Below, piece by piece: positions 6,947 through 14,470 of a stretch of DNA of 25,181 nucleotides (its first letter is position 1; each line of letters opens with the position of its first letter). Source of the DNA: an uncultured Propionivibrio sp. (GTDB lineage: Bacteria; Pseudomonadota; Gammaproteobacteria; Burkholderiales; Rhodocyclaceae); assembly GCA_938040985.1 (NCBI GenBank), contig CALHZD010000068.1, positions 1-25,181 of the forward strand, written 5' to 3'. Position numbers and translations under genes: made by a program. The notes beneath the pieces were generated by a model, which was given only the letters and a program-made list of their open reading frames with translations, had not been told where the DNA came from and did no database searches.

Positions 6947-7651
6947 TCAGCCGGCCGGGCGCAGATGCGGCGGAATGTCAGAAACGGCGGCGATTATAGC
7001 ATCGCAGTCCAGGCGCCGCACGTCCTGATCCTCGTTGTAGCCATAAGGCAGCAGGAATACGGGGCAGCCCGCTGCACGCGCCGCCAGCGCATCATTGAGC
7101 GAATCGCCGACAAACAGGGTTTCCTTCGGCAATGCGCCAAGACGCCCGCACGCCCAGACGACGGGCATCGGGTCGGGCTTGATGCGCGGCAACGTATCGC
7201 CGCCGACGAGCACGTCGAAAAACCCTGCCAGCCCGGTCTTTTCCAGCAGCGGCGCGATGAAAACGTCAGGCTTATTGGTCACCACGCCGAGCGGAACGCC
7301 ACGCGCCTTGAGCGCGCGCAAACCATCGACAACGCCCGGGTATGGGCGTGCATGGCATCCGTTCTCGCGCGCGTAATGCCTGCGGAACGCCGCCAGCGCC
7401 TGCGCATGCTGCGGCGTATCCTCGCCGTCCGTCGCTGTCAGCGAACCGGCCAGCAGACGCCGGATCAGCACCCGGAGGCCCTTGCCGATGTAGGCGCGCG
7501 TCGTGTCCCGCGCAACGGGCGGCCGTCCGATTTCGCTCAACATGGCGCATACGGCCGCATGCAGATCGGGCAAGGTATCGACCAGCGTACCGTCAAGATC
7601 AAAGAGGACGGCGCGCGCTTCCAGTTGCGGCAGTGTGGAGCCAGCCGTCAC
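6947..7651 (-). CDS. gph: Phosphoglycolate phosphatase (HAD family)
   Basis: 234 residues. It dephosphorylates 2-phosphoglycolate formed by Rubisco oxygenation or DNA 3'-end repair. HAD motif I is VLFDLDGTLVDTLPDL with D18 (nucleophile) and D20. Motif II is GVVTNKP, motif III includes the Lys of RIKPDP, and motif IV is FVGDSLNDALAA. The helical cap domain follows motif I. The start codon is GTG; its GTGA overlaps the TGA of rpe, and GGAGG lies 4 nt upstream, so it is translationally coupled to rpe. The rpe-gph-trpE order is widely conserved in proteobacteria. Other HAD phosphatases share these motifs, but the context supports Gph. Confidence 0.93.
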   Translation of the reverse strand: MTAGSTLPQLEARAVLFDLDGTLVDTLPDLHAAVCAMLSEIGRPPVARDTTRAYIGKGLRVLIRRLLAGSLTATDGEDTPQHAQALAAFRRHYARENGCHARPYPGVVDGLRALKARGVPLGVVTNKPDVFIAPLLEKTGLAGFFDVLVGGDTLPRIKPDPMPVVWACGRLGALPKETLFVGDSLNDALAARAAGCPVFLLPYGYNEDQDVRRLDCDAIIAAVSDIPPHLRPAG

Positions 7652-8349
7652 GCTGCCTCCAGCGCGCGACGGAAGGCGGCGATAACGCTGTCGTAGCCGT
7701 GCGCATCATCCGGGCGGCGGGCGCCATAAATGGCCGAACCGGCCACGAAGGTATCGGCACCCGCGCGCGCAAGCTCGGCAACGTTATCGACCTTGACGCC
7801 GCCGTCGACTTCCAGCCGAATCCGGCGGCCGCGGGTGCGCGCATAGTCGTTGATCCTGGCGCGCGCCTCGCGCAGCTTGCCGAGCATCGCCGGAATGAAA
7901 GCCTGGCCGCCAAAACCGGGGTTGACGCCCATGACCAGCACAAGATCGATCCTGTCCATGAGGTAGTCGAGGTAATTCAACGAAGTCGCCGGATTGAAGA
8001 CCAGGCCGGCCCGGCAGCCGTGCTCACGAATCAGCGCAAGGCTGCGGTCAACATGCTCTGAGGCTTCCGGATGAAAGGAAATGAGGTTGGCGCCGGCTTT
8101 GGCAAAATCGGCAATGAGGCGATCGACCGGACGAACCATCAGATGGACGTCGATGACCGCCTCCGTCAGCGGGCGGATCGCCGCGCAGACCAGCGGACCG
8201 ACGGTCATGTTCGGCACATAATGATTGTCCATGACATCAAAGTGAATCCAGTCGGCCCCCGCCGCGATCACGTCAGTAACTTCCACCCCCAGGCGGGTAA
8301 AGTCGGCGGAAAGAATGCTGGGGGCAAGGATCGGCATTGTGCTCTTCAT
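7648..8349 (-). CDS. rpe: Ribulose-phosphate 3-epimerase
   Basis: 233 residues, normal for Rpe. It interconverts ribulose-5-phosphate and xylulose-5-phosphate in the pentose-phosphate (and Calvin) pathway. Motifs are ILAPSILSADF, DWIHFDVMDNHYVPN with metal ligands H37 and D39 as in the family, DVHLMV, VNPGFGGQAF (phosphate-binding loop) and RLEVDGGVK with the second catalytic Asp. The ATG at 8349 is used; GAG about 8 nt upstream is a modest ribosome site, and a second ATG four codons in is possible. It is the first gene of the rpe-gph-trp cluster and shares 4 bp with gph. Confidence 0.97.
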   Translation of the reverse strand: MKSTMPILAPSILSADFTRLGVEVTDVIAAGADWIHFDVMDNHYVPNMTVGPLVCAAIRPLTEAVIDVHLMVRPVDRLIADFAKAGANLISFHPEASEHVDRSLALIREHGCRAGLVFNPATSLNYLDYLMDRIDLVLVMGVNPGFGGQAFIPAMLGKLREARARINDYARTRGRRIRLEVDGGVKVDNVAELARAGADTFVAGSAIYGARRPDDAHGYDSVIAAFRRALEAA

Positions 8350-8411
8350 AAAAATGGCTCATCTCTTGACGCAGGGTGTTCGCGCGCATTCATGAAACGC
8401 CCTGAGCGGGT

Positions 8412-9194
8412 TCATAACTCGAAAATCTGTCCATCCTGCAACATCCGCGGCGAAAACCGGGTCGCGTGCGCGGCAATTTCGCGCATGATCGGCTCAGCCT
8501 GACCCGGCTTAATGTGGAAGATATGAACGGCCAAATCGGCCGGCCCGGCAAAGCGCGCCAGTTCCTTGGCCAGCAGGCCCGGATACAGATGCTTCGAGCG
8601 TAGCGCCAGCGCCTGTTCGCCGTCGGGAAAGGCCGTTTCAATGATCAAATGACGGAGGTTGCCGACGCGCTCCAGCATGGGCCAGAGCGCGTCATTGGCC
8701 GTCGTGTCGCCGCTAAAAGCCAGACTACCCGCGCCGGAATCAAGGCAGTAACCAACCGCCGGCACGGTATGCACGGCCGGCAGCGCGGTAATCGTCCGGC
8801 TCCCCAGATGAAGCGGCTCACCGACAGCCACGGGCTGAAACCGGATCGCCATCGACTCGCACACTGTAATTTCGCTGAAGTCCGGCCAGATCGCCCAATT
8901 AAAAACATGTTCGCGGAGAATTTCCAATGTGGCCGCTTCGGCATAAATCGTCATCGGCGCCTGGCGCATTTCGGCAACCGAGTCGATCATCAACGGCAGC
9001 GCCGCAATGTGGTCCAGGTGCGAATGGGTAATGAACACATGGTCGATCGCCGCCATTTCAGCCAGCGTCAGGCCGGCAACGCCGGTGCCCGCATCAATCA
9101 GGATGTCGTGATCGACGCGCAGCGACGTCGTTTGCAGCGCCTGGCCGCCTATCCGCCCGATGCCGCCGCTACATCCGAGAACCTCGACTCTCAT
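8412..9194 (-). CDS. MBL-fold protein, class II 3',5'-cyclic-nucleotide phosphodiesterase-like
   Basis: 260 residues with a metallo-beta-lactamase fold. The N-terminus is VEVLGCSGGIG, the metal motif is ITHSHLDHIAALPLMIDS (H57, H59, D61, H62), then AVHTVPAVGYCL, LAFSGDTTAND and the late VHIFHIKPGQ. HSHLDH followed by a hydrophobic run and Ser closely matches the class II cyclic-nucleotide phosphodiesterase signature, so hydrolysis of cAMP is the likely activity; RNase Z and other MBL enzymes are alternatives. GGAG lies 5 nt before the ATG. It is the last gene of a minus-strand PP2C-FHA-phosphodiesterase cluster, 100 bp after the FHA gene, suggesting that second-messenger breakdown is linked to phosphoprotein signalling. 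Confidence 0.82.
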   Translation of the reverse strand: MRVEVLGCSGGIGRIGGQALQTTSLRVDHDILIDAGTGVAGLTLAEMAAIDHVFITHSHLDHIAALPLMIDSVAEMRQAPMTIYAEAATLEILREHVFNWAIWPDFSEITVCESMAIRFQPVAVGEPLHLGSRTITALPAVHTVPAVGYCLDSGAGSLAFSGDTTANDALWPMLERVGNLRHLIIETAFPDGEQALALRSKHLYPGLLAKELARFAGPADLAVHIFHIKPGQAEPIMREIAAHATRFSPRMLQDGQIFEL

Positions 9195-9294
9195 CCTGAC
9201 TCCATTGTTGACATCGCCGGCGCTCCCGGCGCCTGCCCAAAGGCTTGCATTAATCCGCTGCCGCCCGCCTTCGCCTGCAACAGAGGCGCTTTCC

Positions 9295-9987
9295 CTATTC
9301 CTTCAGGAAAAACTCCATCTTGGTTCCGGCCAGTTCGATGATGTCGTGATCGCGGAGCGCCCGCGCCTGCGCGTCAAGCGCTTGACCATTGACCACCGGA
9401 AACTGCGCCCCTTCGACGTGCGCAATGAAATAGCCGTGCGGACGCCGCGTAATGGCGGCCACCTGCACACCCGGCCGGCCAAGCGTCGTCAGCGTTTTGG
9501 TCAGCGCCAGCTCGCGCCCGGCGTTGGCGCCGTTGAGTATCTGAAGCGCCGCCGCCGGCAAGGTCATGGGCTGCGTGGCCATGACCGACGTCGCAGAAAC
9601 CACCGGCTCAGCCGCAGGCGGCGCGGTTGTGGCTGCGGCCGCTTCCCCCTCCGGCTGAAACACCGTTTTTCCATATTCCTCTGTTTCAATCGCGGAAGGC
9701 TGCTCAACCACATACTTGAGCTTGTACTTGCCCATTTCGATGAGATCGCCATCCTTGAGGAAATGCTTCCGGATTGGCTGCCCATTGACCAGCGTGCCGT
9801 TAGTGCTGTTGAGATCTTCAAGAAAAGAATCTTCGAGGATGGTGACCACCGCCGCGTGTTCGCCGCTGATCGCCAGATTGTCGATCTGCACGTCATTGCT
9901 GGCGCGCCGCCCGATGGTCATCCGCTCCTTGTTAAGAACGATCTCCTTGAGAACCAGACCGTCCATGCTCAGTATCAGCTTCGCCAT
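9295..9987 (-). CDS. FHA-domain protein (one canonical, one degenerate FHA)
   Basis: 230 residues from the ATG at 9987, chosen because GAGGA lies 9 nt upstream; an ATG three codons earlier would have no spacing to that site. The first FHA domain (residues ~1-90) has TIGRRASNDVQID, the SGEHA turn and LEDLNSTNGTLVNG, so the phosphothreonine-binding Arg, Ser, His and Asn are kept. A P/A/T-rich linker (~100-140) leads to a second FHA-like domain (GRPGVQVAAITRRPHGYFI…PVVNGQALD). This one lacks the S-x-x-H and STNG elements and probably does not bind phosphothreonine. The protein is expected to be a cytoplasmic phospho-dependent adaptor. It lies 12 bp after the PP2C gene, whose TGA forms part of the FHA gene's ribosome site. 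Confidence 0.9.
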   Translation of the reverse strand: MAKLILSMDGLVLKEIVLNKERMTIGRRASNDVQIDNLAISGEHAAVVTILEDSFLEDLNSTNGTLVNGQPIRKHFLKDGDLIEMGKYKLKYVVEQPSAIETEEYGKTVFQPEGEAAAATTAPPAAEPVVSATSVMATQPMTLPAAALQILNGANAGRELALTKTLTTLGRPGVQVAAITRRPHGYFIAHVEGAQFPVVNGQALDAQARALRDHDIIELAGTKMEFFLKE

Positions 9988-9999
9988 TTTGCCCATTCC

Positions 10000-10857
10000 T
10001 CATTCAAAAAGCGCGCGGCTGCGCTCGCCGGCCCGCCGCCGGAACAGCTCCGTCCGCTGTACGGGAAATTCACGCAACACCTTGATTAGAATCACCGAAA
10101 CATTATCACGTCCGCCCATATCGTTGGCCATCTGGATCAACTGCATCGCGGCCAGTTCGAGATTGTCCGACCGCGCGCGCAGCGCCTTGCCGATTTCTCT
10201 GTCCGTCAGCATATCGTTGAGGCCATCCGAGCACAACAGATAAATATCGTCCGGACGCGCGGGATAGCGGCGCAGATCGGGCGCGGCGACCGCATCGACG
10301 CCCAGCGCCCGCGTCAGCAGACCGCGATTGCGCGAAAGACGCGCATCCGCCGCCGTCATCAGGCCGCGGTCAACCTGATCCTGCACAAACGAATGGTCAT
10401 GGGTCAGTTGGCGGAACTCGTCGCCCCGCAGGCAATACAGGCGCGAATCGCCCAGATGCGCGGCAATCACGGCGTTATCGTGAAACATCGCCATCACCAG
10501 CGTCGTGCCCATCCCCGCGCATTCCGGCTGGTTCATCGACATCTGATAAATCGCCGTATTGGTCGCGGCAATACGCCGGGACAGGCAGCGCTGGACATGC
10601 AGATCGCCCGGCGCGCCGCCGATGGCATGCGGCGAATGCAGAAAAAAATCCAGTTCGAGCGCGGCGGAAATTCCTGTGATCGCCATGCTGCTGGCAACTT
10701 CGCCCGCGTTATAGCCGCCCATCCCGTCGGCCAGGATGACCAAGCCCAGCGCAGGATTGGCGAATACGGCGTCCTCGTTGTACCGGCGCATCATGCCCGG
10801 ATCCGAGCGGACGACGATTTCGAGCGCGCCGCTCAGCGGATTGGACGCCACCTGCAT
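10000..10857 (-). CDS. PP2C-family serine/threonine protein phosphatase
   Basis: 285 residues. It is a metal-dependent phosphatase removing phosphate from Ser/Thr of proteins in the cytoplasm. PP2C motifs are in order: RYNEDA (25-30), ILADGMGGYNAGE (metal-binding D44), CAGMGTTLV, AHLGDSRLYCLRG, LLCSDGLNDML and GGRDNVSVIL (late metal Asp). There is no membrane segment or regulatory extension, so it is a stand-alone Stp/PrpC-type enzyme. A basic tail (RRRAGERSR) ends the chain. It heads the PP2C-FHA-phosphodiesterase cluster; no Ser/Thr kinase is seen in the window, so its partner kinase must be elsewhere. The start has GGAGA almost abutting the ATG, a suboptimal spacing, so the exact start is slightly uncertain. 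Confidence 0.94.
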   Translation of the reverse strand: MQVASNPLSGALEIVVRSDPGMMRRYNEDAVFANPALGLVILADGMGGYNAGEVASSMAITGISAALELDFFLHSPHAIGGAPGDLHVQRCLSRRIAATNTAIYQMSMNQPECAGMGTTLVMAMFHDNAVIAAHLGDSRLYCLRGDEFRQLTHDHSFVQDQVDRGLMTAADARLSRNRGLLTRALGVDAVAAPDLRRYPARPDDIYLLCSDGLNDMLTDREIGKALRARSDNLELAAMQLIQMANDMGGRDNVSVILIKVLREFPVQRTELFRRRAGERSRALFE

Positions 10858-11169
10858 TTCTCCGACAGTATTCTCGCCATCCCTGCTTGTCCTCTATTAC
10901 TTTCGCTTACCCCGATTGCTTCGCTGCGCCATCTGTTTGCCGTCTCCCCGCTGCCTGCCTCGAAAATGCTGAATGCCGCAGGATTCCCTGCATGCACGCG
11001 GCTTAAGGCCGATTTTATCAGTCGCTACGCATAAAACGCGAGCGCCTAAAAAGACAAAATCCGCCGCCCGACGGTTCCGCCCGCAAACCGCCGTTCATCG
11101 CCCGCCAGCGACCATGCATCGCACCGCCGGCGCAGGCCCTGCCTCATGCGGCGGTATGCGACGCATCGG
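10858..11169. other. Spacer between PP2C and DUF2889 genes
   Basis: 312 bp without a convincing gene. It must hold the promoter for the minus-strand PP2C cluster and the 3' end of the DUF2889 transcript. A small dyad ATGCG-A-CGCAT is visible near 11156-11166, and an A/T-rich stretch (AAAAAGACAAAAT) near 11048-11060 reads as a T-run on the minus strand, possibly a terminator tail. I could not see a strong stem before it. Short open frames here look like shadows. Confidence 0.4.
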
Positions 11170-11793
11170 TCATGCCCGACCGCCCTCGTTCCGGCGCCCT
11201 TCTGGCGGAGTCGGCGCGCCCGGCGAACCATCGCCGGAAACCGGTTTCCCTCCCCGATACCAGCGCGGATACGCCCGCCGAACCACTTCGGATTCCAGAC
11301 TCAGCGCATGGCAACGATCAAGATGATAGGGCACCTGGCGGGCGTCGACGCGGTCCTCCTGCCGAACCTGTCCGGCAAAAGCCTGAAACGCCGCCGTCGG
11401 CATCGACATGAGCAGTTCGGAAACGTGCGTACAGCCCTGCGTCCCATGAAACAGCGTCTTGACCGTCTTGACAAAGCCTTTGAACAGATTCAGCCCCACC
11501 ACCTGCCGGTAATCCGGCTCCACGCTTTCGCATGTTCCGGGGAAAGCGGTGGCATCGAAGCTGACCGCCACATCCAGCACATTCATCCGGTGATCGATGG
11601 TCAGGCGCACGCTGATGTCGTGCACCGCGTCGCCGGGCAGGCGCATATCGCCATGAATGTCGAACGGCGCATCCTTGGTATCTTGCAAATGACCTTCGAT
11701 ATCCCACAAGCCATCGCTACGGCGAAAGCCTTCCAGAGTAATTGCGCGCTTGTGCACGCGCCTGCGTTCCGCGACAGGCAAAGGCAACGGCAT
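11170..11793 (-). CDS. DUF2889 family protein
   Basis: 207 residues from the ATG at 11793, with GAGG ~9 nt upstream. The frame is open much further upstream, but that extension lies antisense to the M61 peptidase gene. Features of the DUF2889 family are LPVAERRRVHKRAITLEGF near the start, DGLWDIEGHLQDTK, VHDISVRLTIDHRMNVLDV, CESVEPDYRQVVGLNL and GCTHVSELLMSM. The function of the family is unknown and no catalytic motif is obvious. The C-terminus is a basic Pro/Gly-rich tail. It is divergent from the M61 peptidase with a 246-bp shared promoter region. Confidence 0.85.
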   Translation of the reverse strand: MPLPLPVAERRRVHKRAITLEGFRRSDGLWDIEGHLQDTKDAPFDIHGDMRLPGDAVHDISVRLTIDHRMNVLDVAVSFDATAFPGTCESVEPDYRQVVGLNLFKGFVKTVKTLFHGTQGCTHVSELLMSMPTAAFQAFAGQVRQEDRVDARQVPYHLDRCHALSLESEVVRRAYPRWYRGGKPVSGDGSPGAPTPPEGRRNEGGRA

Positions 11794-12039
11794 TAAAACA
11801 ACCTCTCGAACACTCCGGCGCGCCCGGACGCATCGTCGGGCTGCCGCAAAAATCAAAACCGGCGCGGAAAGCGTAAAATCCGCGCGAACCAGAGGGCGAA
11901 TGATATACCCGGCGTTTGCTGCACGACCCTGCACGGCTCGCCCCCGGCCGCAACACACCGCTTCACCCGGCGCGCCCGCGCAACCGGCAGGACGCCGCCG
12001 ATCCGCCCCTCTCAAACCCTCCCAAAATCTCCAGCGCCC

Positions 12040-13878
12040 ATGCCTGATATGCCTGCTTCCACTCCCCGCTCCACACGCACTGCCAAACGCACTTCCGCGC
12101 CGCATCGCCCTCCCATCCGCTACGCCATTCGCCCGCTCAATCCGCGCGCGCACCGCTATGAAGCCATTTGCCGCGTCGAATGCCCGGATCCGGCCGGACA
12201 GCGCTTCGCCCTGCCGGCGTGGATTCCCGGCAGCTACCTGATCCGCGATTTCGCCCGCCACATCGTCGCCATCCGCGCCAAATCGGGCGGCCGGCCGGTA
12301 CGCCTCAGCAAACTCGATAAACACACCTGGCAGGCCGCGCCGCTGCGCGCCGGGCAGCCGCTCAGCATCATTTGCGAAATTCATGCCTGGGATCTTTCGG
12401 TACGCGGCGCGCATCTGGACGAAACGCACGGTTTTTTCAACGGCGCCAGCGTTTTCCTGCGCGTCATCGGCCAGGAAAGCACGCCTTGCCGGGTCCATCT
12501 CCAGGCGCCGGCCGGCCCGGCATTCGCCGACTGGCGGGTCGCGACCGCGCTCGAACCGGCGCGCGGCGAGGCCGAATCCGCCCGACGGCACGGCTTCGGG
12601 CTGTATCGCGCCGCCGATTACGACGAACTGATCGACCATCCGGTGGAAATGGGGCGCTTCACGCTGGCGAGCTTTAGCGCCTGCGGCGTTCCCCATGAAA
12701 TTGCCCTCACCGGCCGGCTCAGGCCAGGCGACGTCGACCTCGGCCGACTGACCGCTGACCTCAAGAAAATCTGCGAGTGGCAAATCCGCCTGTTCGGCGA
12801 ACCCGCGCCGATGAAGCGCTACATTTTTCTCGTCACCGCCGTCGGCGAAGGTTACGGCGGCCTCGAACATCGCGCCTCAAGCGCGCTGCTCTGCGTACGC
12901 GGCGATCTGCCCTGGCCCGGCATGCCAGGCATGAACGAGCGCTACCGCACCTTCCTCGGTCTGTGCAGCCACGAGTATTTCCACGCCTGGAACGTCAAAC
13001 GCATCAAGCCCGCCGCCTTTGTTCCCTACGATCTCGACCGCGAAAACTACACGACGCAGCTCTGGGCTTTTGAAGGCATCACCTCCTACTACGACGACCT
13101 TGCCCTGCTGCGCAGCGGCGTCATCGCTATCGACGACTACCTGGCGCTGCTCGCCCAGACGCTCGGCAAGGTTCAGAAAACGCCCGGCCGTCTGCGTCAG
13201 TCCGTCGCCGAATCGAGCTTCGACGCCTGGAGCAAGTTCTACCGGCCGGACGAGAATACGCCGAACGCCGTCGTCAGCTATTACGCCAAAGGGGCGCTCG
13301 TCGCGTTGGCGCTCGACCTGACCTTGCGGCGCGACACGCAGGGCCGGATATCCCTCGACGATGTGATGCGCGCGCTCTGGCGGCATCACGGCCAGACCGG
13401 CATCGGCCTGGCGGAAGACGGATTTCAAAAAATCGCCGAAGCGTGCGCCGGCCTGCGGCTGAAACGCTTCTTCGCCGACTACGTCTATGGCACGCGCGAA
13501 CTGCCGCTCAAAGCACTGCTCGCCCGCTTCGGCATCCGCCTTGACTGGCAGGCTTCCCGCACGCCCACGCTCGGCGTCAAGACAGCGCGCGAAGGCAACG
13601 ACCTCCGGCTGGCGAACGTCTTCGACGGCGGCGCCGCGCAACAGGCCGGTCTGGCCGCCGGCGACGTGCTGGTCGCCATCGACGGACTGCGCGTCACGCC
13701 GGAAACGCTCGAGGCTTGCCTGCTCCGCCGCCGGCCCGGCGATACGATCCGGGTCCATGCCTTCCGCCGCGACGAGTTGATGGCGTTTTCCGTGCGCCTC
13801 GCCCCACCGACCGCCGATGAGGCGAAACTGACGCGCTCCGCGAAAAAAGCGCCGCAGCAGCGCGGCTGGCCGCTCTAA
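12040..13878 (+). CDS. M61 family (glycyl-type) aminopeptidase with PDZ domain
   Basis: 612 residues, normal for M61 peptidases. The N-terminal beta domain begins near residue 25 (IRYAIRPLNPRAHRYEA) with FALPAWIPGSYLIRDFARHI. The zinc site is SHEYFHAWNVKRIKP with H311, E312 and H315, and the third ligand is E345 in WAFEGITSYYDDL. VSYYAKGALVALALDL follows, as usual for the family. A PDZ domain occupies ~520-595 (GGAAQQAGLAAGDVLVAIDGL). The enzyme is expected to remove N-terminal residues (glycine preference in the type member). No classical signal peptide is seen; the first 24 residues are basic and Ser/Thr-rich. There is no clear Shine-Dalgarno before the ATG at 12040, so the start is uncertain. 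Confidence 0.93.
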   Translation: MPDMPASTPRSTRTAKRTSAPHRPPIRYAIRPLNPRAHRYEAICRVECPDPAGQRFALPAWIPGSYLIRDFARHIVAIRAKSGGRPVRLSKLDKHTWQAAPLRAGQPLSIICEIHAWDLSVRGAHLDETHGFFNGASVFLRVIGQESTPCRVHLQAPAGPAFADWRVATALEPARGEAESARRHGFGLYRAADYDELIDHPVEMGRFTLASFSACGVPHEIALTGRLRPGDVDLGRLTADLKKICEWQIRLFGEPAPMKRYIFLVTAVGEGYGGLEHRASSALLCVRGDLPWPGMPGMNERYRTFLGLCSHEYFHAWNVKRIKPAAFVPYDLDRENYTTQLWAFEGITSYYDDLALLRSGVIAIDDYLALLAQTLGKVQKTPGRLRQSVAESSFDAWSKFYRPDENTPNAVVSYYAKGALVALALDLTLRRDTQGRISLDDVMRALWRHHGQTGIGLAEDGFQKIAEACAGLRLKRFFADYVYGTRELPLKALLARFGIRLDWQASRTPTLGVKTAREGNDLRLANVFDGGAAQQAGLAAGDVLVAIDGLRVTPETLEACLLRRRPGDTIRVHAFRRDELMAFSVRLAPPTADEAKLTRSAKKAPQQRGWPL

Positions 13879-13903
13879 ACCTCATCAGCTGGATACCCTC
13901 GCT

Positions 13904-14098
13904 GAAGCCCGCGTATTTTGGGCATCTCCGAAGGGGTACTCTGAAGCCCTTTATCCACGGGCGTTTCAGAAGGGCTGCCCGCCAGCCCTTTATTTACGGG
14001 AATCTCCGTGCAGGGTGCTTGGAAGCCCTTTATCTACGCGGGTTCCAGAGGCTCCTGCCCGGAAACGCCCTATCCACACGGGGTTGCGGGCAGCCTTT
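13904..14098. repeat. Tandem array of five ~39-bp hairpin-forming units
   Basis: Units start near 13904, 13943, 13982, 14022 and 14062. The core is GAAGCCCTTTATCYACGGG followed by a GTTTC/ATCTCC-type half and a G/C-rich tail. GAAnCCC at the left and GGGnnTTTC at the right of each unit are complementary, so each can fold into a hairpin. The array starts 25 bp after the M61 stop. The same unit family recurs at 20226-20802 and, as single units, at 14331-14368 (reversed) and 25001-25038. It is REP-like in its 3'-of-gene placement. Confidence 0.8.
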
Positions 14099-14115
14099 TT
14101 AAAGGCCAGATAATC

Positions 14116-14220
14116 TATAGCGGCTCGACTTTGCCAAAAGACAAGGCGGCGAGCCGCTGACAGTATGAGTAATACGACAAGGCGAAGCCAACGAAGTATT
14201 TTGGCAAAGGGAGTCGCTAT
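14116..14220. mobile_element. Correia-like MITE, copy 1
   Basis: 105 bp bounded by inverted termini TATAGCGGCTCGACTTTGCC (left) and, at the right, the related complement ending in GGCAAAGGGAGTCGCTAT. The interior (GACAAGGCGGCGAGCCGCTGACAGTA…ACGACAAGGCGAAGCC) matches, from memory, the order of blocks in the Neisseria Correia element (GACAAGGCGACGAAGCCGCAGACAGTA, then GGCAAGGCGAGGC). It is non-coding. It abuts copy 2 head-to-tail. Confidence 0.75.
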
Positions 14221-14329
14221 CGCTCGACTTTGCCAAAGACAAGGTGGTCAAGCCGCTGACAGTACACCTAGTACGGCAAGGCCAAGCCAACACAGCAATG
14301 CCGTATTTGTGCAAAGGAAACCGCGCTAT
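14218..14329. mobile_element. Correia-like MITE, copy 2
   Basis: ~112 bp in the same orientation as copy 1, sharing the junction CTATCGCTCGACTTTGCC. The interior GCCGCTGACAGTACACCTAG then GTACGGCAAGGC is closer to the Neisseria consensus. The right end is CCGCGCTAT. A reversed 39-bp repeat unit follows directly (CAGAGCGCCCCTCGGAGATG…). The pair ends ~140 bp upstream of the MFS gene and could supply promoter or IHF-type sites, as Correia elements do in Neisseria. Confidence 0.75.
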
Positions 14330-14424
14330 TCAGAGCGCCCCTCGGAGATGCCCTGTTTATAAGGGGTTCGAAGCATCCCCACATCAGTCCCGATATTGTC
14401 GCGGGCGGCGACGGCAGAGTAACA

Positions 14425-14459
14425 TCCAATCCAGTCCAATTCAGCTCAATCCAGCCAAT
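14425..14459. repeat. Degenerate 5-bp microrepeat upstream of the MFS gene
   Basis: About seven imperfect copies of TCCAA/TCCAG follow each other (TCCAATCCAGTCCAATTCAG…), just 12 bp before the MFS start codon. They may be slippage-prone and alter spacing in the 5' leader. Confidence 0.55.
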
Positions 14460-14470
14460 AAAGCGCCTGT

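Noticed and set aside
10858..11231. Small minus-strand frame of 61 codons near 11046-11231
   Set aside because: Arg/Gly-rich with no ribosome site, overlapping the DUF2889 3' end; most likely a GC shadow.
11794..12870. N-terminal extension of the DUF2889 frame to 566 codons
   Set aside because: The extension is antisense to the M61 peptidase gene; the family-like part and a ribosome site start at 11793.
14358..14380. tRNA-like T-arm (GGGGTTCGAAGCATCCCC)
   Set aside because: The loop is 10 nt rather than 7, and no acceptor, D or anticodon arm can be assembled around it; it belongs to the repeat flank.
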